The translations under genes were made by a program, and so were the position numbers. DNA of 29,465 bases from CAZVIK01 sp964627045 (lineage in GTDB: Bacteria; Acidobacteriota; Terriglobia; Bryobacterales; Bryobacteraceae), in the NCBI GenBank assembly GCA_964627045.1, contig CAZVIK010000029.1, positions 1 to 29,465 of the forward strand. Reading direction: 5' to 3'. The notes beneath the pieces are model-generated. The model saw nothing but the letters and a program-made list of their open reading frames with translations. It did not search any database and had not been told where the DNA came from. Shown in pieces: positions 22,800 to 28,425 of the stretch. Every line of letters starts with the position of its first letter. Position 1 is the stretch's first letter.

Positions 22800-23483
22800 C
22801 TAACCCAGCCCCAGAAAACGCCCGACCCACACGACGCGGGCCCGCACGACATCCAGCAAGTGCGCCCCGTGTAAGGGAAATACCTCATAACCGTCGCATT
22901 GCCGGCGTCCGGACGCTCCCAAGACCAAGACGTCGTCCCGCTCCAAGCTAACGCGGCGCACCAGGCCCTCGCCGCGACGATTGACGACATAGGCCGCGCG
23001 GGGGTCCGGGTGCCGCCGCGCCTGCTCGGAATGATCGAGGAGGATCAAATCGTCGCCCCGAAACAGAGAATCCATGCGGGGATCGGCCGCCAGGCGCGCC
23101 ACCACCGGGCGATCCAACCCGGCAAGGAAGATCGCCGGGAATGGGTACCGCTCGATGCGGCTGGCCTCGGTGGGGAACGGTAGGCCCGGCCCCAGCCAGC
23201 CCTCCAACACCGGAATCTCCACCTGTGCAGGGGTCCCAGCGGGGGGGGCCGGACGCTCGGGCGCGCTGGCGGCTCCCAGGAGATCTTCCACGCTCATTTG
23301 AATGTGCTTAAGAATTGAATCGGTGGCAAATAGCGAGAGAGTTCTTTCGCCTTTCAGTACATTATGTATATGCGGTTGTGAAATCCCGGTGAGCGCCGCG
23401 AGTCTGCGTTCACTGAGTTCGCCGTTCTGTGTGCGCTCCCGCAAGAGCGCGATGAGCCTCTGCTGCAAGTCGCCGAAGTGCAT
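22800..23483 (-). CDS. XRE-type regulator with S24-like C-terminal domain lacking catalytic residues
   Basis: 227 residues. Residues 1-70 form an XRE helix-turn-helix (SERRLAALTGISQPHIHNVLKGERTLS). A proline-rich linker (75-88) leads to a C-terminal domain resembling LexA/CI-type S24 peptidases: LAADPRMDSLFRGDDLILLD (about 131-150) matches the loop that normally holds the Ser (G.SM...GD.....), and AAYVVNRRGEGLVRRV (163-178) matches the strand with the Lys (V.RL with a preceding Lys). The Ser position is Arg136 and the Lys position Arg176, so self-cleavage is not expected. It probably dimerises and represses. Divergent from the Cys-rich gene over a 240-bp AT-rich region with a perfect dyad. 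No good Shine-Dalgarno precedes the ATG at 23483. Confidence 0.75.
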   Translation of the reverse strand: MHFGDLQQRLIALLRERTQNGELSERRLAALTGISQPHIHNVLKGERTLSLFATDSILKHIQMSVEDLLGAASAPERPAPPAGTPAQVEIPVLEGWLGPGLPFPTEASRIERYPFPAIFLAGLDRPVVARLAADPRMDSLFRGDDLILLDHSEQARRHPDPRAAYVVNRRGEGLVRRVSLERDDVLVLGASGRRQCDGYEVFPLHGAHLLDVVRARVVWVGRFLGLG

Positions 23484-23550
23484 CGTTTTCGGATATTCAG
23501 GCTATTCCATTCTGAAATAGGACGTTTTCCCTATAGAATACTACCACAGT

Positions 23551-23574
23551 TCTAGCGGTAATAGGACCGCTAGA
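23551..23574. promoter_or_regulatory. 24-bp perfect dyad, candidate operator
   Basis: Arm TCTAGCGGT (23551-23559), spacer AATAGG, arm ACCGCTAGA (23566-23574); the two 9-bp arms are perfect reverse complements. It lies 68 bp upstream of the regulator ATG, just upstream of a possible -10 (TATTCT on the minus strand). Spacing and symmetry fit a site for a dimeric XRE-type repressor. Confidence 0.5.
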
Positions 23575-23580
23575 TCGGCC

Positions 23581-23670
23581 GTTGTCTTCCCGTAAGTCAT
23601 TTGAAATAAACATTTTATCAGCAAAAGAATTTTTTTGTTTTCTAATTTTGAAATTTTCTTTTTCAAACTC
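23581..23670. other. AT-rich intergenic segment with TTTGAAA/TTTCAAA inverted repeat
   Basis: This stretch is strongly AT-rich with long T and A runs, unlike the GC-rich surroundings. It holds a 7-bp inverted repeat with a 7-bp spacer (TTTGAAA at 23647-23653, TTTCAAA at 23661-23667) right before the -35 of the divergent gene. In such low-complexity DNA the repeat may be chance. It could act as an UP element or bind a nucleoid protein. Confidence 0.4.
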
Positions 23671-23698
23671 TTGACGCTCGTTGGGGACCGGTTAGATT
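23671..23698 (+). promoter_or_regulatory. Sigma-70-like promoter of Cys-rich gene
   Basis: TTGACG (23671-23676, 5 of 6 to TTGACA) and TAGATT (23693-23698, 4 of 6) are separated by 16 bp. This is the best -35/-10 pair I found in the window. Transcription would start near 23705, giving a leader with AGGGAGG before GTG 23725. Confidence 0.5.
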
Positions 23699-23724
23699 TG
23701 GAAACGGAAGAGGGAGGCGCTCCG

Positions 23725-24319
23725 GTGAATGAGGGCGCCCACGGGAGAACCCAACAGATGGATTGGACCAGATCGGACACAATCGCACTGGCGAATCGCA
23801 CTTGCAGCCAGTGCCATGGCATGGGGCTGCGGGACGGGGACCGGAGCAGCAACAAACCCTGCAACTGTGTGTTGCGGGCTATCTTTCGCGCATGCTACGC
23901 ACGCTTCCGGCACTGCGCGTCCAAACAGAAGTACATCAGCCATGCGACCCTGGAGTTCATCGCGGGACGGGAGGGGCGGTTCACCTGGGGCCGCAAGGAC
24001 GAGGAGTACGTGGCGGATTTCTGCCTGGTGAGCCGNNNNNNNNNNTCATTTCTTATTGGGCGCCGATTGGAAGCTCTGCACGCGGCGGTTGAACATCGAT
24101 CGCGGCAACTTCTTCCACGAGGTCTACCGGATCGAACAGAAACTGGGACGCGTGTTCCGCGAACTGGAGCCCTATGGGTTGTTCCCGCTGGAGGACTATT
24201 TCCACGGAGAACGCCGGGCGCCGCAGCCGGCCTGGGTCCCCCGCGCGGCGGGCATGAGTCTCCCGTTCGCGCCACAGCACGGCGCCCTACGTGTTCCTCT
24301 CCTTGCGAGAATCGCTTAG
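23725..24319 (+). CDS. Cys-rich, HTH-like protein, split by scaffold gap
   Basis: The left part (23725-24035) starts at GTG 23725 (AGGGAGG 7 nt upstream) or ATG 23758. It contains a likely zinc-binding cluster: CSQCHGMG (Cys27, 30), PCNCVLR (46, 48), then Cys57 and Cys64 in AIFRACYARFRHC, followed by FTWGRKDEEYVADFCLVS. Ten Ns follow; the right part (24046-24319) continues HFLLGADWKLCTRRLNIDRGNFFHEVYRIEQKLGRVFRELEPYGLFPLEDYF. That stretch looks like a sigma region 4-type helix-turn-helix. The two parts are in different frames only because gap length is arbitrary; they probably form one protein of about 190-220 residues. Divergent from the XRE/S24-like regulator. I do not know a function; a DNA-binding regulator is an inference. 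It overlaps the tadA stop by 4 bp. Confidence 0.6.
24036..24045. other. Scaffold gap (ten Ns)
   Basis: Ten Ns inside the Cys-rich gene. Unlike the first gap, the flanks show no overlap, so some coding sequence may really be missing. Confidence 0.95.
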
Positions 24320-24783
24320 GCGATGGCTCCTCCGGGCCTTCTTCTCGCCTGGAAGAAGGCCTGGAGCATTTCGGTGCACTCGGCTGCCAGGACCCCTTCG
24401 ACGATTTCCACGCGGTGGTTCAGCAGATCGGAATCGGCCACAGCGAACTTGCTGCGCACGCCCCCGAAGCGTAGGTCGCGCGCGCCGAACACGAGGCGGC
24501 GGACACGTGCGGCCACGAGCGCACCGGCGCACATGATGCAGGGCTCGAGCGTGCTGAACAGCGTGGCGTCTTCCAGGCGATAGTTGGCGCAGGCCATCGC
24601 AGCCTCGCGCAGGGCCAGGATCTCGGCATGCGCGGTGGGATCGCGGCGCGACACCGGTGAGTTGAATCCCCGCCCCACGATGCGGTCTTCCACGACCACG
24701 AGCGCGCCGACCGGCACTTCTCCGGCGGTCTCGGCCTCCTGCGCCAGCGCAAGCGCTTCCCGCATGTAGGCTTCGTGATTCAC
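24316..24783 (-). CDS. tadA: tRNA adenosine(34) deaminase
   Basis: Deaminates A34 to inosine in the tRNA-Arg(ACG) anticodon; essential in most bacteria. 155 residues (Escherichia coli 167). GTG start at 24783 gives VNHEAYMREALALAQEAETAGEVPVGALVV, matching the family's N-terminus; an ATG at codon 7 would cut it. Zinc and proton-shuttle motif TAHAEILALREA (His, Glu), then STLEPCIMCAGALV with the two zinc Cys residues (PC..C). C-terminal LNHRVEIVEGVLAAECTEMLQAFFQARR is typical of TadA rather than guanine deaminase. TACAAT lies 8 nt before the GTG. It is divergent from the DUF4440-like gene and overlaps the convergent Cys-rich gene's stop. Confidence 0.95.
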   Translation of the reverse strand: MNHEAYMREALALAQEAETAGEVPVGALVVVEDRIVGRGFNSPVSRRDPTAHAEILALREAAMACANYRLEDATLFSTLEPCIMCAGALVAARVRRLVFGARDLRFGGVRSKFAVADSDLLNHRVEIVEGVLAAECTEMLQAFFQARRRPGGAIA

Positions 24784-24791
24784 TTCCCCCG

Positions 24792-24797
24792 ATTGTA
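24792..24797 (-). promoter_or_regulatory. -10-like TACAAT of tadA
   Basis: TACAAT on the minus strand is followed by 8 nt (CGGGGGAA) and the GTG at 24783. A very short leader is implied. Confidence 0.35.
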
Positions 24798-24844
24798 ATG
24801 GACCGAGCCCCAGCCGGTGCGATATGCTGCTGGCGGAGGTTGGG

Positions 24845-25330
24845 ATGAACGCCAGGATCAGGGTCAGGGCATTTACGGTGGCGGCGGGTCTGCTGACCGC
24901 TTGTTCGGGCGTCCGGAGTGGGATGAACCCCCAACAACTAAGGGACGCCGACCTGGCGTTTGCCCGCGCGACGGCGGAACGCGGGCTAGAAGGTTTCCGT
25001 TCCTTTCTGGCCGAGGACGTGATGACGATCCGGCCGGACATCCCCGTGGTGAAGGGCGCCGGGGCCGTGGCAGAGCGGTGGGCCCCGCTGTTGAACGACC
25101 GGTCGCAATCGATCACCTGGCAGCCCGTCGAGGCGGTGATCTCTCCTGCCGGCGACATGGGGTTTACCGTGGGTACGTACGAAATCAGGCGGTCCGGAGG
25201 CGGCGCGAGCGGCGCCGTCCGGACCGGCAAGTATGTCACGATCTGGAAACGCGAGGCCGGCGGCCGGTGGCGCGTCGCCTACGATTCCGGGGTCCAGGAT
25301 GCCGCCCCCGATGTCCCGCACCCTAACTAA
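24845..25330 (+). CDS. DUF4440/SnoaL-like lipoprotein
   Basis: 161 residues from ATG at 24845, chosen for GGAGG 5 nt upstream and because it opens directly into a lipoprotein signal (MNARIRVRAFTVAAGLLTAC, lipobox LTAC). An ATG at 24824 would add seven residues. The mature part is a cone-shaped NTF2-like fold pattern: MNPQQLRDADLAFARATAERGLEGFRSFLAEDVMTIRPD, then GAGAVAERWAPLL, MGFTVGTYEIR, TGKYVTIWKREAGGRWRVAYDSG, which is the classic DUF4440 layout. Family members are mostly of unknown function; some are isomerase-like. Anchored in the periplasm by lipid. Divergent from tadA. Confidence 0.8.
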   Translation: MNARIRVRAFTVAAGLLTACSGVRSGMNPQQLRDADLAFARATAERGLEGFRSFLAEDVMTIRPDIPVVKGAGAVAERWAPLLNDRSQSITWQPVEAVISPAGDMGFTVGTYEIRRSGGGASGAVRTGKYVTIWKREAGGRWRVAYDSGVQDAAPDVPHPN

Positions 25331-25344
25331 CCCCCGTATCGCGC

Positions 25345-25350
25345 TACAAT
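25345..25350 (+). promoter_or_regulatory. -10-like TACAAT upstream of NYN-LOTUS gene
   Basis: TACAAT (5 of 6) lies 76 nt before the ATG at 25427, just after the previous gene's stop (25330). It would give a leader of about 70 nt. Confidence 0.35.
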
Positions 25351-25426
25351 GGGACCGGTTGCCCGGCAGTTGCCCGCGCCCGTCGAGGCGCCGGCATGGA
25401 ATGCCAGAAGGCACAACAAGGAAAAC

Positions 25427-26737
25427 ATGCAAGACAAGTTGAATATTGCGGTGTTTGTCGATTACGACAACATCGAAATCGGCGTCAAGTCCACGCTGCA
25501 GCGCGAGTTCGACGTCTCGGTGGCGCTCAACGCGCTCAAAGAGCGCGGCGACATCGTCGCCAAATTCGCTTACGCGAACTGGACCCGGCAGGAAGGCGCC
25601 ACGCGCCAGATGGCGGCCAACGCCGTCCAGATGGTGCAACGCATTCCGTCGCCGCGCGGCGACAAGAATGGCGCCGACATCAATCTCGCTCTGGACGCCC
25701 TGGAGATGGCGTTCACCCACGACCACGTCAACGCGTTCGCTATCGTCAGCGGCGACAGCGACTTCATCCCCCTGGTCAACAAGCTCAGGGAATTCGGCAA
25801 GACCATCTACGTGCTCGGCGGCAAGGCATTCACCAGCACGATTCTCCAACAGAACTGCCATGAGTTCATCAGCTACGAATCGCTGCTCGACGAGCCGCAG
25901 AAGCCGCACCGGCAACAGCAGCAGACGCAGCAATCGCAGCCGCAGCAGCAATCCGGCCAGCGCCCGCCGCGCCGCAAGGCTCCGCCATTGGACATCGCGC
26001 TCGCCATGCCGCTGGTGGAGCGCGCACTGGCCGTGTTGGAGCGCCGGGGTGTGCAACCGCAGCTAGGACTGCTCAAGTCCACCATGCTGCAACTGGACGC
26101 CACCTTCAGCGAGAAGGCTTACGGCTGCGGCAGCTTTTCCGACTTCGTCGAGAAGCTGAAACATGCGGGTTACGTCAACCTGAGCGGCAGCGAAGGACGC
26201 TACTTCATCGAGCGCAAGGAGACTGCCGAGCCCGCCAAGGCTCCGGCCCCGAAGCCGGAGGAAGCCCTGCCGCTGCTGCGCGACGTGCTGGAGACCCACC
26301 GCCTGGATATGGAGGCCGGTTGTCTGGCCGACCAGTTGGAAGGCTGGGTGATGGACGCGCAGCCCGAGTTCAGTCCGACGGTCTACGGTTTCCAGGAATT
26401 CGCCGAGTTTCTCAACTTCGCTCAGGACAAGATCCTGGTGCGCGTGGAACCGGACGAGGAAAAGGGGCTCTTGGTTTACTTAGGCGCCGAATTCTATCCG
26501 CCCGCGCCGGAGCCGGAACCTGAGCCCGCGGCGGAGGCCGAACAGGTCGAAGAGGACGAACCGCAGCCGTTTGTGGAAGGCCAGCCGTCCGCCTTCGCCG
26601 AGCCGGAACCGGAGCCGAAGCCGCGCCGTACGACCACGCGCCGGAGGAAGACGGGCGAGCCTGGCACAACATCTCAACGCAAACCGCGCGCCCGGCGCAC
26701 CAGCACGCGTCCCCGCAAGAGCCCGATGCCGGACTAG
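25427..26737 (+). CDS. NYN-domain ribonuclease-like protein with two LOTUS/OST-HTH-like domains
   Basis: 436 residues from ATG at 25427 (AAGGA 5 nt ahead). Residues 5-152 are a NYN (PIN-like, LabA/DUF88) domain: IAVFVDYDNIEIG (Asp12, Asp14), GADINLALDALEMAF (Asp84, Asp90), AIVSGDSDFIPLVNKLREFGKTIYVLG (Asp110, Asp112), so the acidic Mg2+ site is complete. A Gln-rich linker (162-178) follows. Residues about 187-264 form an OST-HTH/LOTUS domain (LLKSTMLQLDATFSEKAYGCGSFSDFVEKL) and about 280-358 a second, more diverged one (ADQLEGWVMDAQPEFSPTVYGFQEFAEFL). The tail is acidic then strongly basic (PRRTTTRRRKTG...). This predicts RNA binding and cleavage, resembling the NYN plus LOTUS layout of animal MARF1. 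Targets unknown; stands alone between lipoprotein and mla genes. Confidence 0.85.
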   Translation: MQDKLNIAVFVDYDNIEIGVKSTLQREFDVSVALNALKERGDIVAKFAYANWTRQEGATRQMAANAVQMVQRIPSPRGDKNGADINLALDALEMAFTHDHVNAFAIVSGDSDFIPLVNKLREFGKTIYVLGGKAFTSTILQQNCHEFISYESLLDEPQKPHRQQQQTQQSQPQQQSGQRPPRRKAPPLDIALAMPLVERALAVLERRGVQPQLGLLKSTMLQLDATFSEKAYGCGSFSDFVEKLKHAGYVNLSGSEGRYFIERKETAEPAKAPAPKPEEALPLLRDVLETHRLDMEAGCLADQLEGWVMDAQPEFSPTVYGFQEFAEFLNFAQDKILVRVEPDEEKGLLVYLGAEFYPPAPEPEPEPAAEAEQVEEDEPQPFVEGQPSAFAEPEPEPKPRRTTTRRRKTGEPGTTSQRKPRARRTSTRPRKSPMPD

Positions 26738-26744
26738 GCCGGGA

Positions 26745-26757
26745 CCCCGCTGCGGGG
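26745..26757 (+). terminator. Small GC hairpin after NYN-LOTUS gene, weak terminator candidate
   Basis: CCCCG-CTG-CGGGG forms a 5-bp stem 8 nt after the stop. There is no T-tract, so intrinsic termination is uncertain. Confidence 0.3.
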
Positions 26758-26801
26758 CGTTGCGGCCTCGTGTCTCTCATGGGCGGGGGTTTGGCCTGTG
26801 T

Positions 26802-26807
26802 TAGCAT
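26802..26807 (+). promoter_or_regulatory. -10-like TAGCAT upstream of mla operon
   Basis: TAGCAT lies 23 nt before the TTG start of mlaE; GAGGAG (26817-26822) lies between as ribosome site. No clear -35. Confidence 0.3.
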
Positions 26808-26830
26808 CGGGTTTCTGAGGAGCCGAGGCT

Positions 26831-27586
26831 TTGTTCGAATTGCTGAAAGCGCCGATCCTCTCCGTGCAGGACTTTTTCATCCTCTCGGGCAGAGCGATTC
26901 GCGGGGTTTTCCGGCGGCCGCACTACGCCGATGACATCGCCATCCAGATGGACACCATCGGCTTCGGCAGCCTTCCCATCGTGTTGCTGACCGGTTTCTT
27001 CAGCGGTGCCGTAATGGCGCTGCAAATGTCGAAGGCGCTGGCGCAGTACGGCGCGGTCGGCAAGACCGGCGAACTGGTGACCATCAGCCTGGTGCGGGAG
27101 TTGGGCCCCGTATTGACCTCGTTGATGGTGGCCGGCCGGAACTCTTCGGGCATCGCCAGCGAGTTGGGGTCGATGAAGGTCACCGAGCAGATCGACGCCA
27201 TGCGCGCGCTGGGGACCGATCCGGTCCAGAAGCTAGTGACGCCGCGGCTGATCGCCACCTGTTTCGTTTTGCCCCTGCTAACGGTGGTGGCGGATTTTCT
27301 GGGCATGTTCGGCGGCTTCCTGATCGCCTACACGCTGCTGGACATGAGCCCGTCGTTTTATTGGAACACGGCCTGGCACTCGATCGGCTACAGCGATATG
27401 GCGCAGGGGGTGATCAAGCCTTTCGCATTCGCCTTCATCGTCGCGTTGGTGGGCTGTCATTACGGGCTGCGGACCTCCGGCGGCACGCAAGGCGTCGGCC
27501 TTTCGACGACCAAGGCCGTGGTCGTGGCCTCGGTCTGGATCTTCGTGATCGACTTCTTCATCACGCGGTTCTTTGTAAATGTCTGA
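26831..27586 (+). CDS. mlaE: MlaE-family ABC transporter permease
   Basis: Inner-membrane permease of an MCE lipid transport system moving phospholipids between membranes. 251 residues (Escherichia coli MlaE 260). The family core is FGSLPIVLLTGFFSGAVMALQMSKAL, then VRELGPVLTSLMVAGRNSSGIASELGSMKVTEQIDAMRALGTDP, the coupling segment to the ATPase (MlaE usual: RELGPVLTALMVAGRVGS.IAAELG.M...EQIDAL), followed by three C-terminal helices. The start is TTG at 26831 behind GAGGAG (8 nt); the frame then opens with MFELLKAPILSVQDF, an amphipathic helix as expected. Its stop overlaps mlaF by 8 bp. No mlaB, mlaC or mlaA gene is visible here. Confidence 0.94.
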   Translation: MFELLKAPILSVQDFFILSGRAIRGVFRRPHYADDIAIQMDTIGFGSLPIVLLTGFFSGAVMALQMSKALAQYGAVGKTGELVTISLVRELGPVLTSLMVAGRNSSGIASELGSMKVTEQIDAMRALGTDPVQKLVTPRLIATCFVLPLLTVVADFLGMFGGFLIAYTLLDMSPSFYWNTAWHSIGYSDMAQGVIKPFAFAFIVALVGCHYGLRTSGGTQGVGLSTTKAVVVASVWIFVIDFFITRFFVNV

Positions 27587-28415
27587 GCCAGAGATGCCTC
27601 CCGCCACTCCGGCCAGCATGTTGCGGTTCGAGGGCGTTTCGCTGGCCTTCGACGAGGGCCGGGTGCTGGATGACGTCAGCTTCGAGGTCCTGGAAGGCGA
27701 GACGCTCATCATGCTGGGATGTGCTGGAAGCGGCAAGACCGTGCTGTTGAAGACGGCGCTGGGCCTGCTCAAGCCCGACTCGGGCCGCATTTTTGTTTTC
27801 GGTCAGGACATCACTGGGCTGAAGGAGCGAGATCTCTTCGACATGCGTGCGCGGATGGGCATCCTGTTTCAGGAAGGCGGGCTGTTCGATTCGCTAACCA
27901 TCGAAGAGAACGTGGCTTATCCGCTGCTAAACCAGCGTCTATTGCAGGTGCCGCCCAGCCAGGCGCGCCCCCGCGTTCAGGAGGCGCTCCAGTTCGTCGA
28001 ACTGGAACACACGCTGGACAAGTTCCCGAGCGAGCTGTCCGGCGGCATGCGGCGGCGCGTCGGCATCGCGCGCGCGGTGGTGTCGCAGCCCCGGCTTGTG
28101 CTGTACGATTCCCCCACGGCGGGGCTGGACCCGATCACGGCCTACACCATCATCTCGCTGATCATCAAGGAGCGCGATCTGCAAAACACGACCACCGTGA
28201 TGGTCACGCACCGTTACCAGGATGGGACTTGGATGGACGATTTCCGATACAATCCCAACAGTGGGCGGTTGGAACCGGCGCCACCACGAAACGGATCCGG
28301 GCGGCCGGCCACGGGGTTTCTCGTGATGCGGGAGGGCCGGGTCGTATTCAAGGGGAGCCGGCGGGAGTTGGAGTCCTGCCCGGAGGCGTACGTCAAGACG
28401 TTTGTGAGGCAGTAG
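27579..28415 (+). CDS. mlaF: MlaF-family ABC transporter ATPase with Ser at the Walker B glutamate
   Basis: ATP-binding subunit driving MlaE. 278 residues. Walker A GCAGSGKTVLLK (about 47-58), Q-loop ILFQEGGLFDSLTIEENV, signature LSGGMRRRVGIARAVVSQP, Walker B LVLYDSPTAGLDP, and H-loop MVTHRYQD. In Walker B the residue after Asp is Ser178 (codon TCC at 28110-28112) where the catalytic Glu normally stands (LDEPTAGLD). All other motifs are intact. A conserved variant or a slow ATPase are both possible. The C-terminal extension (FLVMREGRVVFKGSRRELESC) is normal for the family. ATG overlaps mlaE by 8 bp; mlaD follows after 10 bp. Confidence 0.93.
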   Translation: MSEPEMPPATPASMLRFEGVSLAFDEGRVLDDVSFEVLEGETLIMLGCAGSGKTVLLKTALGLLKPDSGRIFVFGQDITGLKERDLFDMRARMGILFQEGGLFDSLTIEENVAYPLLNQRLLQVPPSQARPRVQEALQFVELEHTLDKFPSELSGGMRRRVGIARAVVSQPRLVLYDSPTAGLDPITAYTIISLIIKERDLQNTTTVMVTHRYQDGTWMDDFRYNPNSGRLEPAPPRNGSGRPATGFLVMREGRVVFKGSRRELESCPEAYVKTFVRQ

Positions 28416-28425
28416 GCGAACGATC

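Noticed and set aside
22762..22830. Longer methyltransferase starts at 22791 and 22830
   Set aside because: The 22830 start overlaps the regulator gene by 31 bp and neither has a good ribosome site; GTG 22761 does. They remain possible.
22069..24319. Idea that the regulator/Cys-rich module is a small prophage or defence island
   Set aside because: No phage structural, integrase or toxin-antitoxin genes flank it; the neighbours are ordinary chromosomal genes.
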